Shown in pieces: positions 22,320-33,039 of a stretch of DNA of 64,000 nucleotides. How positions within the stretch are numbered: position 1 is the stretch's first letter; each line of letters starts with the position of its first letter. The DNA comes from Acephala macrosclerotiorum. Lineage: Eukaryota > Ascomycota > Leotiomycetes > Helotiales > Mollisiaceae. The position numbers were made by a program, and so were the translations under genes. Location: assembly GCA_014904845.1 (NCBI GenBank), contig MU119203.1, forward strand, positions 310,001 to 374,000. The letters are read 5' to 3'. Below the pieces are notes generated by a model. It saw nothing but the letters and a program-made list of their open reading frames with translations. It did no database searches and had not been told where the DNA came from.

Positions 22320-24821
22320 CGGCCGAAATTTATCTTTATCTTTATAGTTGTCTTTAATAGCAGCAGAGATTTGGTGATATTACACTTCACTCTCACAAGG
22401 CTCTACGATCACTGAAAGTGGCTAGCAACTACGTGAATGAAGAGATGTCTGAATCGTTATTAGTGATATTGATTTCTTATCTGCACTAAATATTTCACAT
22501 CGAGTCAACGCCTTATTTGACGTTAGATCTTCACCTTGGTTTCAATGCTTACTTGGATTACACGCTCTACCAAGGCAAAGTACCTCGTTTAGGTCTATTG
22601 GCTGTCATGATACTTGATCAAACTACAGATATTGGCACGCTGAAATTCATGATGGTAAGAATAGATTTCTGCCTAACCCTACTCGTCTGCTTGGTTGAGC
22701 TTCAAAATACAAAAGCAACCATGCGGACGAAATCCAGCATGCTCAAACCTTTGTTGTCATCTTCCCTACACTGTCAAATCTCAGCACTGTGTCATCCAAG
22801 TGGACGACAACAATAGTAATACACCTCAGGAACTCTTCCGCCGCTGTCTGCTGATGAGACAACATGTGATACGAAATGGCTAGGACATCATCTTCGCTGT
22901 CGTCGTCCACAGACAAGACGTGGTCTTATATTCGTCATTTTGGCCATAGCTTTGTCAGTTGAGACATGGGACCATATAGCGGTGCCACCCGCCTCATTAG
23001 GGTGGCCCCACCCCTCCGTGTATATATAGGCCTTCTGTAGCCCTTTTCACGATCATGCAGTCTTTACCAAGCAACTGACAAGCTTCCTTGAAGAAGGCGA
23101 GTTCATATACACTCTAAGAGAAGCCCTTAGCGTGAGTTGGATCGTTAGTACACGACTTTCAGCTGCGATGGCGTCTTAATAGATAGCACGACTTGCGTGA
23201 ATCACGCCATCCTTAAGAAGCGATGCTTCAACAAAGTAGTGAGTTTGAGCGTATGAGGAGCAGTCACTAAAGGATTGCAACGGAAGACACAACCCACTAG
23301 TCAAATGATCGAGATGAATGACTAGCATGCCAGCCGAAATGTGATTTCGCGATATATAACGATAGGAGAGCCCCAATTAACAGCATGAGGAACAGAGAGT
23401 ACTCGGAGCGAAATTAGAGGGTTGGACGTGGGTTTGGCGCGATCCCCGGGCTTTCGGCGTTGGCAGAAGAAGCGTGAGAGGCATCACAGGCAAATGCCAT
23501 AGTGTGGGTATAAAGTGTGTGTTTTTATGATGTCTTTTCCTGTCTAGCAGTGAGATGAGGATATATATAACGTTAAGCACGTGACCACCATAATAAGAGG
23601 GATCAAGTTCTCCTTTGATTACAGTTCCTAATAGTTGCCGAGACACGTCCCAGATTCTTGAAGTGAATATTAGCTGTCATCTTCCCTTTACTGTCAATGC
23701 TATCTCACCGCCAATACTCAATTAACAGGTCAACACCTTCGCTACCTCCATACGTACAGCATCCATTGCTCTCCAGCTCCTTAGTATATATAGTAATAGA
23801 ATCACTAGTTCAAGTTGAAAAGTAAACAATTGGTTCACATTCACTCTCGATTTATAACCCAAAGGTGCGATCTGGGTGAATCTGAAATTTTTAATCGTGA
23901 TTTACGGCCTTAAAACCAGTCAAAGAGCAAATGTACAAGTTACTGTTACTTTTCATCCTTGAATGGGAAGCATGAATTTTGTTTAAAGAAGTCTGTGCAA
24001 AATTGTATGAACCGTGGGGACGTGAATGTCTACTGCAGTAGAGATAACTTGCGTTACGGCAATGAAGGATATTCCTGCTTTGCGTACAACCTTGCAAGTT
24101 AGAATGTAAGCCTGCCCTTTACAACCTTGATTTCGACACAAAGGAAATGCCTTAACCCCCACTTCAAGCAGAATTACACTTTGGCAAAGTTTGTAGTAGA
24201 CGATCTACCAGCTTCGACAAAGAGTCGAGTCAACTTGTGCTTAAGCTGAGAAATTATTTAGCATTGTCCAGATCGAGTTTGTACATGTCAAAGCCGACGT
24301 TTGTGATCGTGGCCTTTTCCATTTACAACTTGATCTTCGAGATTTTCTGACATTGCAGGCTTCAAGCATCGCAACTTTGTCTGTCTTGACAATGAATTGC
24401 GATCTCGAGTTGGCATTCACATCAGTAGGCAAACATATACCCAGCATAAGAGGTCGTGAAAGTGAAAGGTTAGGCGAAGTTGACAGTATCAAGAGCATCT
24501 TGATGTGCTTTAATGGTGAGCGGCTCAATGGACAACAGCAACGAGAGTTCGGAGATGGAGGAACTTTAGTAAGGGGAAAGTCGAGAGCAGATGTCTGAAC
24601 ACCTGATCGCTTCCTTGAACCAAGGCTGCACCTTAAATGTCGCCTGTTCACGCCTACAATTCGAGGCACGAGCAAGCCGAAATTGTTTGGGACAACGAAA
24701 CGAGCATTCTCCTACCTGAAAGTGAGTCAGAATTAGACACGCGCTCCACTTCAAGGGTCATCCGAATCTGGCTAATGTCCCAAACACGATGGGAAAAATC
24801 AGAACCTACGGAGAATTCGTA
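22320..24821. other. Gene-poor segment
   Basis: No gene recognised in 2.5 kb. TATA-like runs occur at 23022 (GTATATATAGG) and 23560-23575. A 23-bp near-repeat (TGTCATCTTCCCT, an A/T variation, ACTGTCAA) occurs at 22755 and 23675. A frame at 24353-24598 reads as plausible protein but without a known motif. The right end stops at the inverted transposon repeat. Confidence 0.45.
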
Positions 24822-24992
24822 TGCCTTTGACGATAGTTAAAGGTTATCCCGCTAGGGGAAAAAAATACCACGTAGAGTTTACGTAATAACACGTGAAATT
24901 AAAGTCACGTTTCTGCGCCAAGGTTTTGCCAAGAAACGCCAAGATGTGTCGCTTTTCGCACTTAGCGCTCCCGTAGTTTAAAGCTCTCTATA
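24822..24992 (-). repeat. Leading (terminal) repeat of the transposon, inverted right copy
   Basis: Reverse complement of the left copy at 2050-2218 with a few substitutions and small indels. Inner edge TGCCTTTGACGATAGTTAAA. Homology stops just inside 24822: nothing like the transposase follows to the left. Beyond the core, 24993-25060 carries two runs of seven G's separated by TTGTA and a GCGCTGGCGGAGCC segment that only loosely resembles the left outer end. It may be a solo terminal repeat or the remnant of a second insertion. Confidence 0.75.
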
Positions 24993-27900
24993 AAGCTCCC
25001 CATATAGGGGGGGTTGTAGGGGGGGAACGCCCCTACTCGCGCTGGCGGAGCCGGTGCGAATAAAAGCTCTATAGTTAAAAGTTCAAGTCGTCAAAGGCAG
25101 GGCACGGCGCGAGGTACGAGGGACGTCCCACTATTCATCTCAAATAGTCTCTAGAATCTCAGATAGAGTAAATTCACGTGCTAGACGCGTGGAGGGGCTG
25201 AAATTGAGCTGCCTGTTCGTGCGATGCATATGCAGCAAATACATCTCATAGCGATCTCCAACATCCGAACCAAGAATAGAAAGAGCTTCTGAGCGAGAGG
25301 TGATTATACGATCCCGATCGTCCAAACCAAGCATGTGGTTCTGAGCTGGCCGACGATCAAGTCTAATTCCCGCTGTCAGAAACGTGCGGGATATTTTGGC
25401 ATTGGTCGAGCTCATTGGATAATATGTTCCAGACCAAGCAGGAGGATGAATTCGTCTGATTGGTTCTGTACCTGATGGCTGCCACATAAAATTCAGGATA
25501 TGGTTGTCGCAAGCCTCACTTTTTTGAAGCCTTGCTGAGATGGAGGAAAAGGAATCATGGGATCGTGATGGCTTAGGCTGAACAAAAGATTGAATGAGAA
25601 ATGGTATGATCGTAGCAGGAGCTTTCTGTAGTACAACTTATACTTCAGAATTGTTCTAAGGGAAATTGCGACTGGCAGAACCTCTGCACGAGGCAGCAAC
25701 GAAGTTGAGATGCTTCGCTAGCCTTGCGGCTCTGCAGTTAGAAAAACAAGATGGGGTCTGCAAAGGTGGGTAGATCTCTGCATATGAATCATTCTGTTGC
25801 ACTTCGCAATTCAGCGCATTGCTGCCCAAATTGCCAAACTATGCCGAGTGTGCAACTTGATCTGCACACCACATCGCACTTGCGACTACTCGGTATGTAA
25901 GGCAACGTTTATGCTTGTCATACAGAGACACGACTTCACGACGATCAACTCGGTCGCTTGCGAAGTCTAAGCACTTGCCCAGAAAAACAATCTCATGATT
26001 CCGTCTTAATCCCATCGCACAACATAATTTTCCTCCGGATGTAGCCCTTCTCTCGATGCTGCGTTCCCGTGTGGTCCGCATTATCTGGATTCCGTCGTCG
26101 AGTATCCCGTCTCCGCAACTTTTGGTCAGTGGCTAATGTCTGGATGATCCATTGTCTGTGTGACGACGGTAAGCCTTATTTTCTGTTGGTATGGAGAGTT
26201 CGGTAGGCCCCTGAGCCATCGTTGCGATATCGAGTCTCTCAATTCCAGTATATGGGTAGATCGGACCAGTAGGGATGATGGGGAACTTCGCTCGGGACGA
26301 AGAATGGTCAGCTGGCTCCGTGGGATTGGTGATTGGTGAGCATGGGTGATATGAAATTGACTTGGAATTCGGGAAGGAAGCGTTGCGAACCGTCCTCAAG
26401 CAATAATCCGGAGTGGGTGTGGAGGGGGGACTCGACCCCGCAGTAAGTGTCCTCGATGGCGCTTGTTTGGGATCAGACTTTCGAAAGTTTATCCCTCACT
26501 GAAGTCTGAACTTGAAGCTTCCCGCTACTTCACGATTTTTGCCCGTCTCCTGCGAGTGATATATGCAGGCTATTCCGAGGATCGAGATGTTGCATTGTGG
26601 CTGCAGCGCAACAGAATTTCGTACTCCAGTGGGGCAAACGAGGCGCTTTTGATGAAGACGTACAGAGCAGACATCCAGCATCACGCCACCATTGTCGCAA
26701 ATGCGAATAGCATGAAGTCTAACGCAAGAGCCCGCTGTCAATGCACAGAATGAGAAACATCCTCAGTAAGGCAAATGCCACTTTCAGTCGAACGCCGACT
26801 TCTATCTTGGTCTCACCGATGTTTGAGCAAAAGAAAACATCAGCAGCAGATGTTGATTCTGGGCGTAGAGTCAGTCAGTGCATGCACCCCCGGGCAAATG
26901 CTGCAGCCCATGGAGCCGACGACGTCACGAAGGTGCTTGACCATTTTGACAATGGAAGACGTCCAGCAATATTGAATTCGCTCTTCATGCCGAATACGAT
27001 CTTGGGCATGTTTCATGATTGCAAATCGATTGCTGGCAAAAGGTGCATTCATCCGGGTGATATGGGAGGGCGCAGATATTGACCGTGATGTTTGTCTGAT
27101 GTTGATTCGTAGGATTTTGGATGAAGGGTGTGGTCCGATATTTCAAACTTCGTTCGGTGAGCAAGCACGGCGAAGCTGGGCGCGATGGTTCGCAACTTCG
27201 CATGGTTCGCTTTCTGCCTCGTTTCCCGCGCCCGCTCGATATGGGAGAATCGGAAGAGCACCCCAGCGAACTGTTGAAGAGCTGAATCCTTTGATTTCGA
27301 TCATTTGACATGGAAGAGAAGGATCGTCTCTCAAATAAGTATGCAAATCCAGGATGCTTCTCAAGTGTCACATGACTCGCTGCTAGCCTGGGATCTGCAC
27401 AGACAGCAGAGCACTTTGCTGCAGTCCGCCCTATGCGAGGAATGATTTGACATCCTCTACATCTCCAGAAACGTCGCAACGTCAACATCAACCCCATCTG
27501 AGCACACAGCTGAGTCGTTTCGCTTCATGCCAGTTGCGGTCGGATCAAAACCTTATTCCGTAACCTATTTGGCTGCCAAGTGTTGCACGAGAACTCGAGC
27601 CTGTGCGGGTAGCCAGAGCTCAATGTGCATGAAGCTGAAGCGGAAGCGTCCGTCGCTCGGAACATCCACTTTGCCCTAGTGCTGATGGCGAAGCAGCTAT
27701 TGCCAATTGCTAATCACCAGTCTGCCTTGCAAAGGCGCCCCGTTACATGGGCGAGACGAGCAAAGAGGCTCAAGGGTCTCTGATCCTGAATGGATGCCTA
27801 GACGTGGGCTGTATCTTGAGCCCAGGCGCATAGCTGGGCGTGAAGGGAGTACAACAAAGGCAACAATCCTCTACACATATGCGCATTCAAGACAGATATG

Positions 27901-28423
27901 TTTGTTACAGCCGTTTTCGACCAGAAGAGAAGAGAAGAATACCCGGTATGCAGCAAAATACGTGCGTGTCGATCCTACTCGGTGAGTCGGTTCTTCGAGG
28001 TTCAAATTCTGGCCAAGTGGTGGCCTTGCTGGCGTGCAGTGATGCATGTCGGATAAGCCCTCAGACGAATGGGGGTGCCCCGCTCTACGACCCCTCCTCC
28101 TCACTCGCGAGCCAGCGCTCTGAGGGTAGGTGTTACGCAGAGGATCTCTAGCAAGCCACTGTTTCTAGGATTAGAATCCCCATATAACTTTTGCCACCCA
28201 CACCTTTCTATATCGTTCGCCTCGTTTTTTTTTCGAGCAATCGGTGTCTGGACAGAACCTTGCGACTCTTCACCTGGCATAGTTGTTAAAGCTCGCTCGC
28301 CCGTCGCCTCCCTCCTTCCGTCTCCAACACGCCCGCCTTCGTTACTGTCGCCATCCTTCACTGCCACTTCCATACAACAGGCAGGCCCAATCTATTTGCT
28401 CTCAGTTCTCAGCAGCAATCAAG
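24993..28423. other. Gene-poor segment
   Basis: About 3.4 kb without a recognisable gene. Overlapping frames of 70-170 codons occur on both strands (25140-25487 minus, 26463-26753 plus, 26985-27497 minus), but none has a domain, signal peptide or splice pattern I can defend. The last 150 bp (pyrimidine-rich, 28190-28423) are probably promoter and 5' UTR of the next gene. Confidence 0.45.
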
Positions 28424-30334
28424 ATGACAAACGATGGAGGACCACCACCGCCTCCCCCACCCCCAATCATTCGACCCCCTGGACAGTTCCCCATGGGTCA
28501 ACGACCACCTCAACCACCGCCAGGAGCTCGCCCACCAAGCGCAGGTCCTTACGGCCAAAGACCTCCGCAAATGCCTATGAATCAACAACCAATGCAACTG
28601 CCGCCTAAGATAATCCAGCAATCGAGTCGAATTCGGGATATCACTCCCCAGAAGCTGTTGACGGAGGCCGATTGTCTGCAGAAGTTGACTGAATACAAGG
28701 CCTTCAGCGTACGGAAAGTACCTGCGCTATCGCCTAAAGAGAAGCCATCATGGGCTCGAGCCGAGGTGACGGAGGACCGCCTAGACCAAGCAGATATCAA
28801 GAAGCAGATCAAGAAGTTGGGTGAAAAGGGAAAGTCGGTCGTGGAGAAGAGGGCAGCTCTTGCACAGTTCCAACAAGGCCAGGTCACAGCCCTGCTCGAT
28901 GACCTCGCTTCCAAAGAATTCGACAGGAATTTCGAGTGGTCGTTGGTGCAGATGGATCGTATCGAGAAGGAGGTCCCTAGCTTGAAGCCAGGAAGGAGGG
29001 CGTTCGAGACGACGGTGATGATTCTGTACATTAAACGTGCTCCGCTCCCAGGTCTCAACGCAGTGATGTTGTTTCAAAACATCGAAAAGAGACGAATGGA
29101 ATCGTTGCGACCTCCCCCTCCCCCAGAACAACAACGGCCACCGCCCCCGCCACCTCAGCCAGACCAGCGACCTCCGAGTGCACATGGACCGAGGCCGGGC
29201 GGAGAGGGACCTATGTTTGTAACCATGAGCAAGGGAGGTCCTCCGAAATCACCAAAGTCGCCGAAGCCGAGACAAAGAGACAGACGATACCACGATGAGT
29301 CGGATTCTGGATCATCGGGCTCATACGACACCGCTAGCGAGAGCGGTTCGGAGGCAAGCAGTTCGTTGGACACAAGCATCAGCTCAAAATCCGACGAACG
29401 CAACCGCCAAAGGAGGAACAGTAGGACAGCGACCCGATCTCACAGTAGGCATCGCCCCAAGCCGAAATACTTGTTGGACGATCGAATTGTATCGCCTGAA
29501 CCCGGCAGGGCCAGCGAGGCGTACGGGATTCCTCACCATCCTCAACCTCAGCATCCTCAACATCCTCAACATCCTCAACATCCACAACAGCGTCCATACG
29601 TCCCCGATGTCCCACGCATGGTTCCTGCCATGGATGCTGTCGCTTCTGCCTACCAAGCTGGAAAAGAGGATGCCATGGCTGAACGATTTGGGGATCGGAT
29701 ACAATCGCCCGTCTCACCTCAACCGGTGATCATCGAGCGCATAATTGAGCGTCCGCCAATCGAGAGGGTCATCGAACGACCCCCAATCGAGCGAATAGTC
29801 GAGTCCCCGCGAGCGGTGGTCTCCTACTCTCGTCTTCCTGAACGCCCTCGATTCGCCGAGCCTCGCTACATCGAAGAGAGATATGTCGACGATCGTGATA
29901 TTCGGAGTCAAGAAGACGAATCCATCATCCGAAGACTTGAAATGGAGGACGAAGCTTTCCTAAGACAAGAGCGACAGCGCCGAGAAGCAGAGGAATACAT
30001 CGATCGGCGGCCTCTCGAAAGACCGGAACTTATTCGACCTCTGGAAAGAACCGACATCTTTGATCGGCGGACTCTCGAGAGACCAGAAATTATTCGACCT
30101 CTGGACCGACCCGACCTCTTCAATCGTCGCCAAAGCTACTCATTACGAGGAGACAGCTCGCCATCGCCAACTAGGGAATATTTCGATCGTAGACCGAGTG
30201 AGCCAAGAGAGTACCGCCGGCCGGAACCACCGAGGAGGGTCTTCTCGACTTCAAGCGCGCATCCGTTTGCGCAGACTCTGCCCAGACGTTATCCCCCTAG
30301 CACGTCTAGTGGTGGATACACTGATGGCTGGTGA
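28424..30334 (+). CDS. Proline- and charge-rich hypothetical protein
   Basis: Uninterrupted 636-residue frame; ATG 28424 is chosen because the poly-proline start MTNDGGPPPPPPPPIIRPPG follows a pyrimidine-rich leader. Residues 60-225 look folded and helical (ITPQKLLTEADCLQKLTEY, DIKKQIKKLGEKGKSVVEKR, FETTVMILYIKRAPLPG). The rest is disordered: PPPPPP and KSPKSPKPRQRDRR blocks, a Ser-rich stretch, a PQHPQHPQ repeat (29533-29590), tandem IERPPIER units and two repeats of DRRxLERPExIRPLxR near the C-terminus. The folded segment is of a type found in filamentous ascomycetes without known function. A scaffold or cytoskeletal role is conceivable from the proline tracts but not shown. Confidence 0.85.
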   Translation: MTNDGGPPPPPPPPIIRPPGQFPMGQRPPQPPPGARPPSAGPYGQRPPQMPMNQQPMQLPPKIIQQSSRIRDITPQKLLTEADCLQKLTEYKAFSVRKVPALSPKEKPSWARAEVTEDRLDQADIKKQIKKLGEKGKSVVEKRAALAQFQQGQVTALLDDLASKEFDRNFEWSLVQMDRIEKEVPSLKPGRRAFETTVMILYIKRAPLPGLNAVMLFQNIEKRRMESLRPPPPPEQQRPPPPPPQPDQRPPSAHGPRPGGEGPMFVTMSKGGPPKSPKSPKPRQRDRRYHDESDSGSSGSYDTASESGSEASSSLDTSISSKSDERNRQRRNSRTATRSHSRHRPKPKYLLDDRIVSPEPGRASEAYGIPHHPQPQHPQHPQHPQHPQQRPYVPDVPRMVPAMDAVASAYQAGKEDAMAERFGDRIQSPVSPQPVIIERIIERPPIERVIERPPIERIVESPRAVVSYSRLPERPRFAEPRYIEERYVDDRDIRSQEDESIIRRLEMEDEAFLRQERQRREAEEYIDRRPLERPELIRPLERTDIFDRRTLERPEIIRPLDRPDLFNRRQSYSLRGDSSPSPTREYFDRRPSEPREYRRPEPPRRVFSTSSAHPFAQTLPRRYPPSTSSGGYTDGW

Positions 30335-31394
30335 TTTGGGTTTCGTTCAATTGCTTCCGCATTCTTCTGTTCTTGTTGCCTCTAGATTGGGACCGCGAGG
30401 AGGATGTCTGCGTCGCTTTTGGTGTTTGCTCTCATTTTGGGTGGCAAGAGTGAAATATGCAATCCTCTGTATTACGTTAGCTTCGTTCAATATTTTTGGG
30501 CATGGTAATATGGTCTCTGACCTGGTTGATCTCCACATGCAATTGCAATGCTTTTCTTGAGTGGCATCTCAATTTGGGGTGCTTGGGAAGGAGCCAGACA
30601 GAAATTGGCTACGAATGATGATGACATTTAGATACCACAAGACACTTATGTACTAGTAAAAGTAAATAAACATTCAATTGAAATGAGAAACTTCAATTCA
30701 GTAACACCCCATATTCCCTCGTGAAAAGAAAGCAACTTGCCCTCGTGAGAACCCTTTTATATGCGTGACTTAACAAAAAAGCTAATGTAATGGGGGTGTG
30801 GGATGGACCTTGTTCTCGAATCCTTCTCTTCCTAAGATTCGCGGCATTTGTGCCCAATACCATGCATCTCACTCCCTAGGTTCATAAATGTGCTCGAAAA
30901 TAATGAAGCGAAAGCTCTTCGCTGGCATTACATTCGGCACTGAACGGGGGAGTTCCCGGCGCGTACGGGATGGTCTCCCTTGTCTTCCATTCACCAATTG
31001 CACCAATTGGGTTATCCTTTCATCCTCGGTTCTGGGAGGCTATTGATGAGGTGATACAGATTCTGCACTTTCTTGTATCTGTTGTTTCTTTTTCCGCATG
31101 CCGAGTGAGAGGTTGAAGATTTTCTTTCTCTTGAGGGATTCACGTGCTGAGACAGAATTGTCGCCTGGATGGAGCCTGGGGGATGGGGCATTTTCGGCTC
31201 TTCCAGGGAGCTCAATCGTCATAGGGCGGCGACTTGGAGGGGCAGAAGTCGGGCAGAGTGAGCTGAACCCCACCCAATCGTTCGACTACGAAGAATCTGT
31301 AGCTACACCATCTCCTTCAAATACCTAGAATCCCTCCTTCATACACGTTCATATACCGATCATCACCTAGGATCTACAAACACCAACCGCAATC
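30335..31394. other. Intergenic region and tpi promoter
   Basis: No gene seen. The last 80 bp are rich in C/T and CACC and probably form the 5' UTR of the isomerase gene. Confidence 0.5.
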
Positions 31395-32423
31395 ATGGCT
31401 CGTCAATTCTTCGTCGGTGGTAACTTCAAGATGTCAGTTTGTCCTCGTGGGGTGATAGCTGAGACTGCGTTGAATAAAGAGCTGATAGATGGTGATGCAC
31501 AGGAATGGCTCTGTTGAAACCATCAAGAAGATTATCGGATACCTGAACGAAGCCAAGTTGGACCCCAACACCGGTTTGTTCTTTTCCCCTCTTTCAATTG
31601 TCTGCTGCTCCCCATCGGCGGCTTTTCCAATCGTCTCACTCCTCAACCAAAACTCGGTGTAGCTCAACCAAGCCATCACGCTCTGTACAACATTAACATC
31701 TGCTGATATTCTACGTGATGAATGAATAGAAGTCGTCATCGCCCCACCAGCCCTCTACCTCCTCCTCGCCCGCGAACACCTCAAACCCGGCCTCGAAGTC
31801 GCCGCCCAAAACGTCTTCGACAAACCCAACGGTGCCTTCACCGGCGAAATCTCTGTCGACCAACTCAAAGATTCGAACATAACCTGGACTCTCCTCGGTC
31901 ACTCTGAGCGCCGCGTCATTCTCCAAGAAGACGACGTTTTCGTCGCGAACAAGACCAAAGCTGCGCTCGATGGCGGTATCGGTGTTATTTTCTGCTGTGG
32001 TGAGAGTTTGGAGCAAAGAGAGAGTGGGAAGACGATTGAGGTTGTGACGAATCAGTTGAAGGCGGTGAAGGATAAGGTTAAGGATTGGAGTAAGATTGTT
32101 ATTGCTTATGAGCCGATTTGGGCGATTGGAACGGGGAAGGTGGCTTCTACGGAACAGGCTCAAGAGGTGCATGCGGCGATTAGGGCGTGGTTGAAGAAGG
32201 AAGTTAATGAGAAGACCGCTGAGGAGACGAGGATTATCTATGGTGGGAGTGTGAGTGAGAAGAACTGCAAGGATTTGAGCAAGCAGACCGATATTGATGG
32301 GTTCCTTGTTGGTGGTATGTGCTTCTTTCCTGACGCTTAATTTAGGGGTATTGCTAATCATGTTTCTCTGCAGGCGCTTCTCTCAAGCCTGCTTTCGTCG
32401 ATATCATCAACAGCCACTTGTGA
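31395..32423 (+). CDS. tpiA: Triosephosphate isomerase
   Basis: Glycolysis: interconverts dihydroxyacetone phosphate and glyceraldehyde 3-phosphate in the cytosol. Four exons: 31395-31432, 31503-31573, 31730-32314, 32374-32423; introns 70, 156 and 59 bp; total 744 nt, 247 residues, the normal size. Catalytic residues are present: Asn10 and Lys12 in GGNFKM, the electrophile His in LLGHSERR, the base Glu in AYEPIWAIGTGK (which also begins the mobile loop), and the phosphate-binding YGGSV. The C-terminus is ASLKPAFVDIINSHL. Codon choice changes strikingly inside exon 3: C-ending codons before about 31980, G- or T-ending afterwards. Confidence 0.98.
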
Positions 32424-33039
32424 CTGCAAGACGGCAAGCCTGGCCCTGCGCGATTGTGAATCGCGAAGACACAGATAGAACATCGCCGCTACGGGTTCCT
32501 GACCAAAATTGATGACTGAACAAAGCATACCTTTTCTTTCCTGCTGTGGACTGTTGTAATAAAGCAAGCAAGGCTGCTTTTCGAAGAGACATCTATGCAA
32601 AAGTGCTCAGAAGCACCCAAGAGGTGAGCTGTTAAACCAGAATTGCGTTGACACTCTACACATTTCAATTGTTTTAGCATCAGTCTCGATTCTTGCCGCA
32701 TTGGTGGCATATAAGGTTTATTTACAACTTGAGGTGTGCATCACATTACTTCGTTGTACACAGATTTCTTGACTAATCGAGTATAACTATGTGGGAGAAA
32801 CACTCTCGGAACTTCAGGAGTCTTTGTTGAAGCTATGAAATGTTGTCTTTTTGACTTTCTAGAACTTGAGCTTTTTGTACCCTATTGAACTATCTCGATG
32901 ATGCCAGCTTTCCTACCATTTTTCTTCCCGCTTGCAAACATCCACATTCTTTTGAACTTACTATCTCTGTAATAAATACTGCTGTCCAATTCAAACCACC
33001 TCATCTCTCATACGTTTTAAATTACAAACCTCGTTCAAG
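32424..33039. other. Intergenic region
   Basis: No gene recognised; 3' flank of tpiA and 5' flank of the next locus. Confidence 0.5.

Noticed and set aside
22755..23697. 23-bp near-repeat 920 bp apart, considered as ends of an LTR element
   Set aside because: Similarity does not extend beyond the short block, and no TG...CA borders, primer-binding site or pol motif was seen between.
1986..25060. A single giant transposon carrying seven host genes
   Set aside because: The cargo is core housekeeping genes with ordinary introns and composition; inversion or separate insertions explain the paired repeats more simply.
28000..28030. GGTTCAAATTC resembling a tRNA T-arm
   Set aside because: The flanking bases do not pair as a T-stem and no anticodon arm lies upstream.
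31711..32361. 216-codon frame on the minus strand across tpi exon 3
   Set aside because: It is the shadow of the highly biased codon usage of the isomerase; no motif, and the plus strand is certain.
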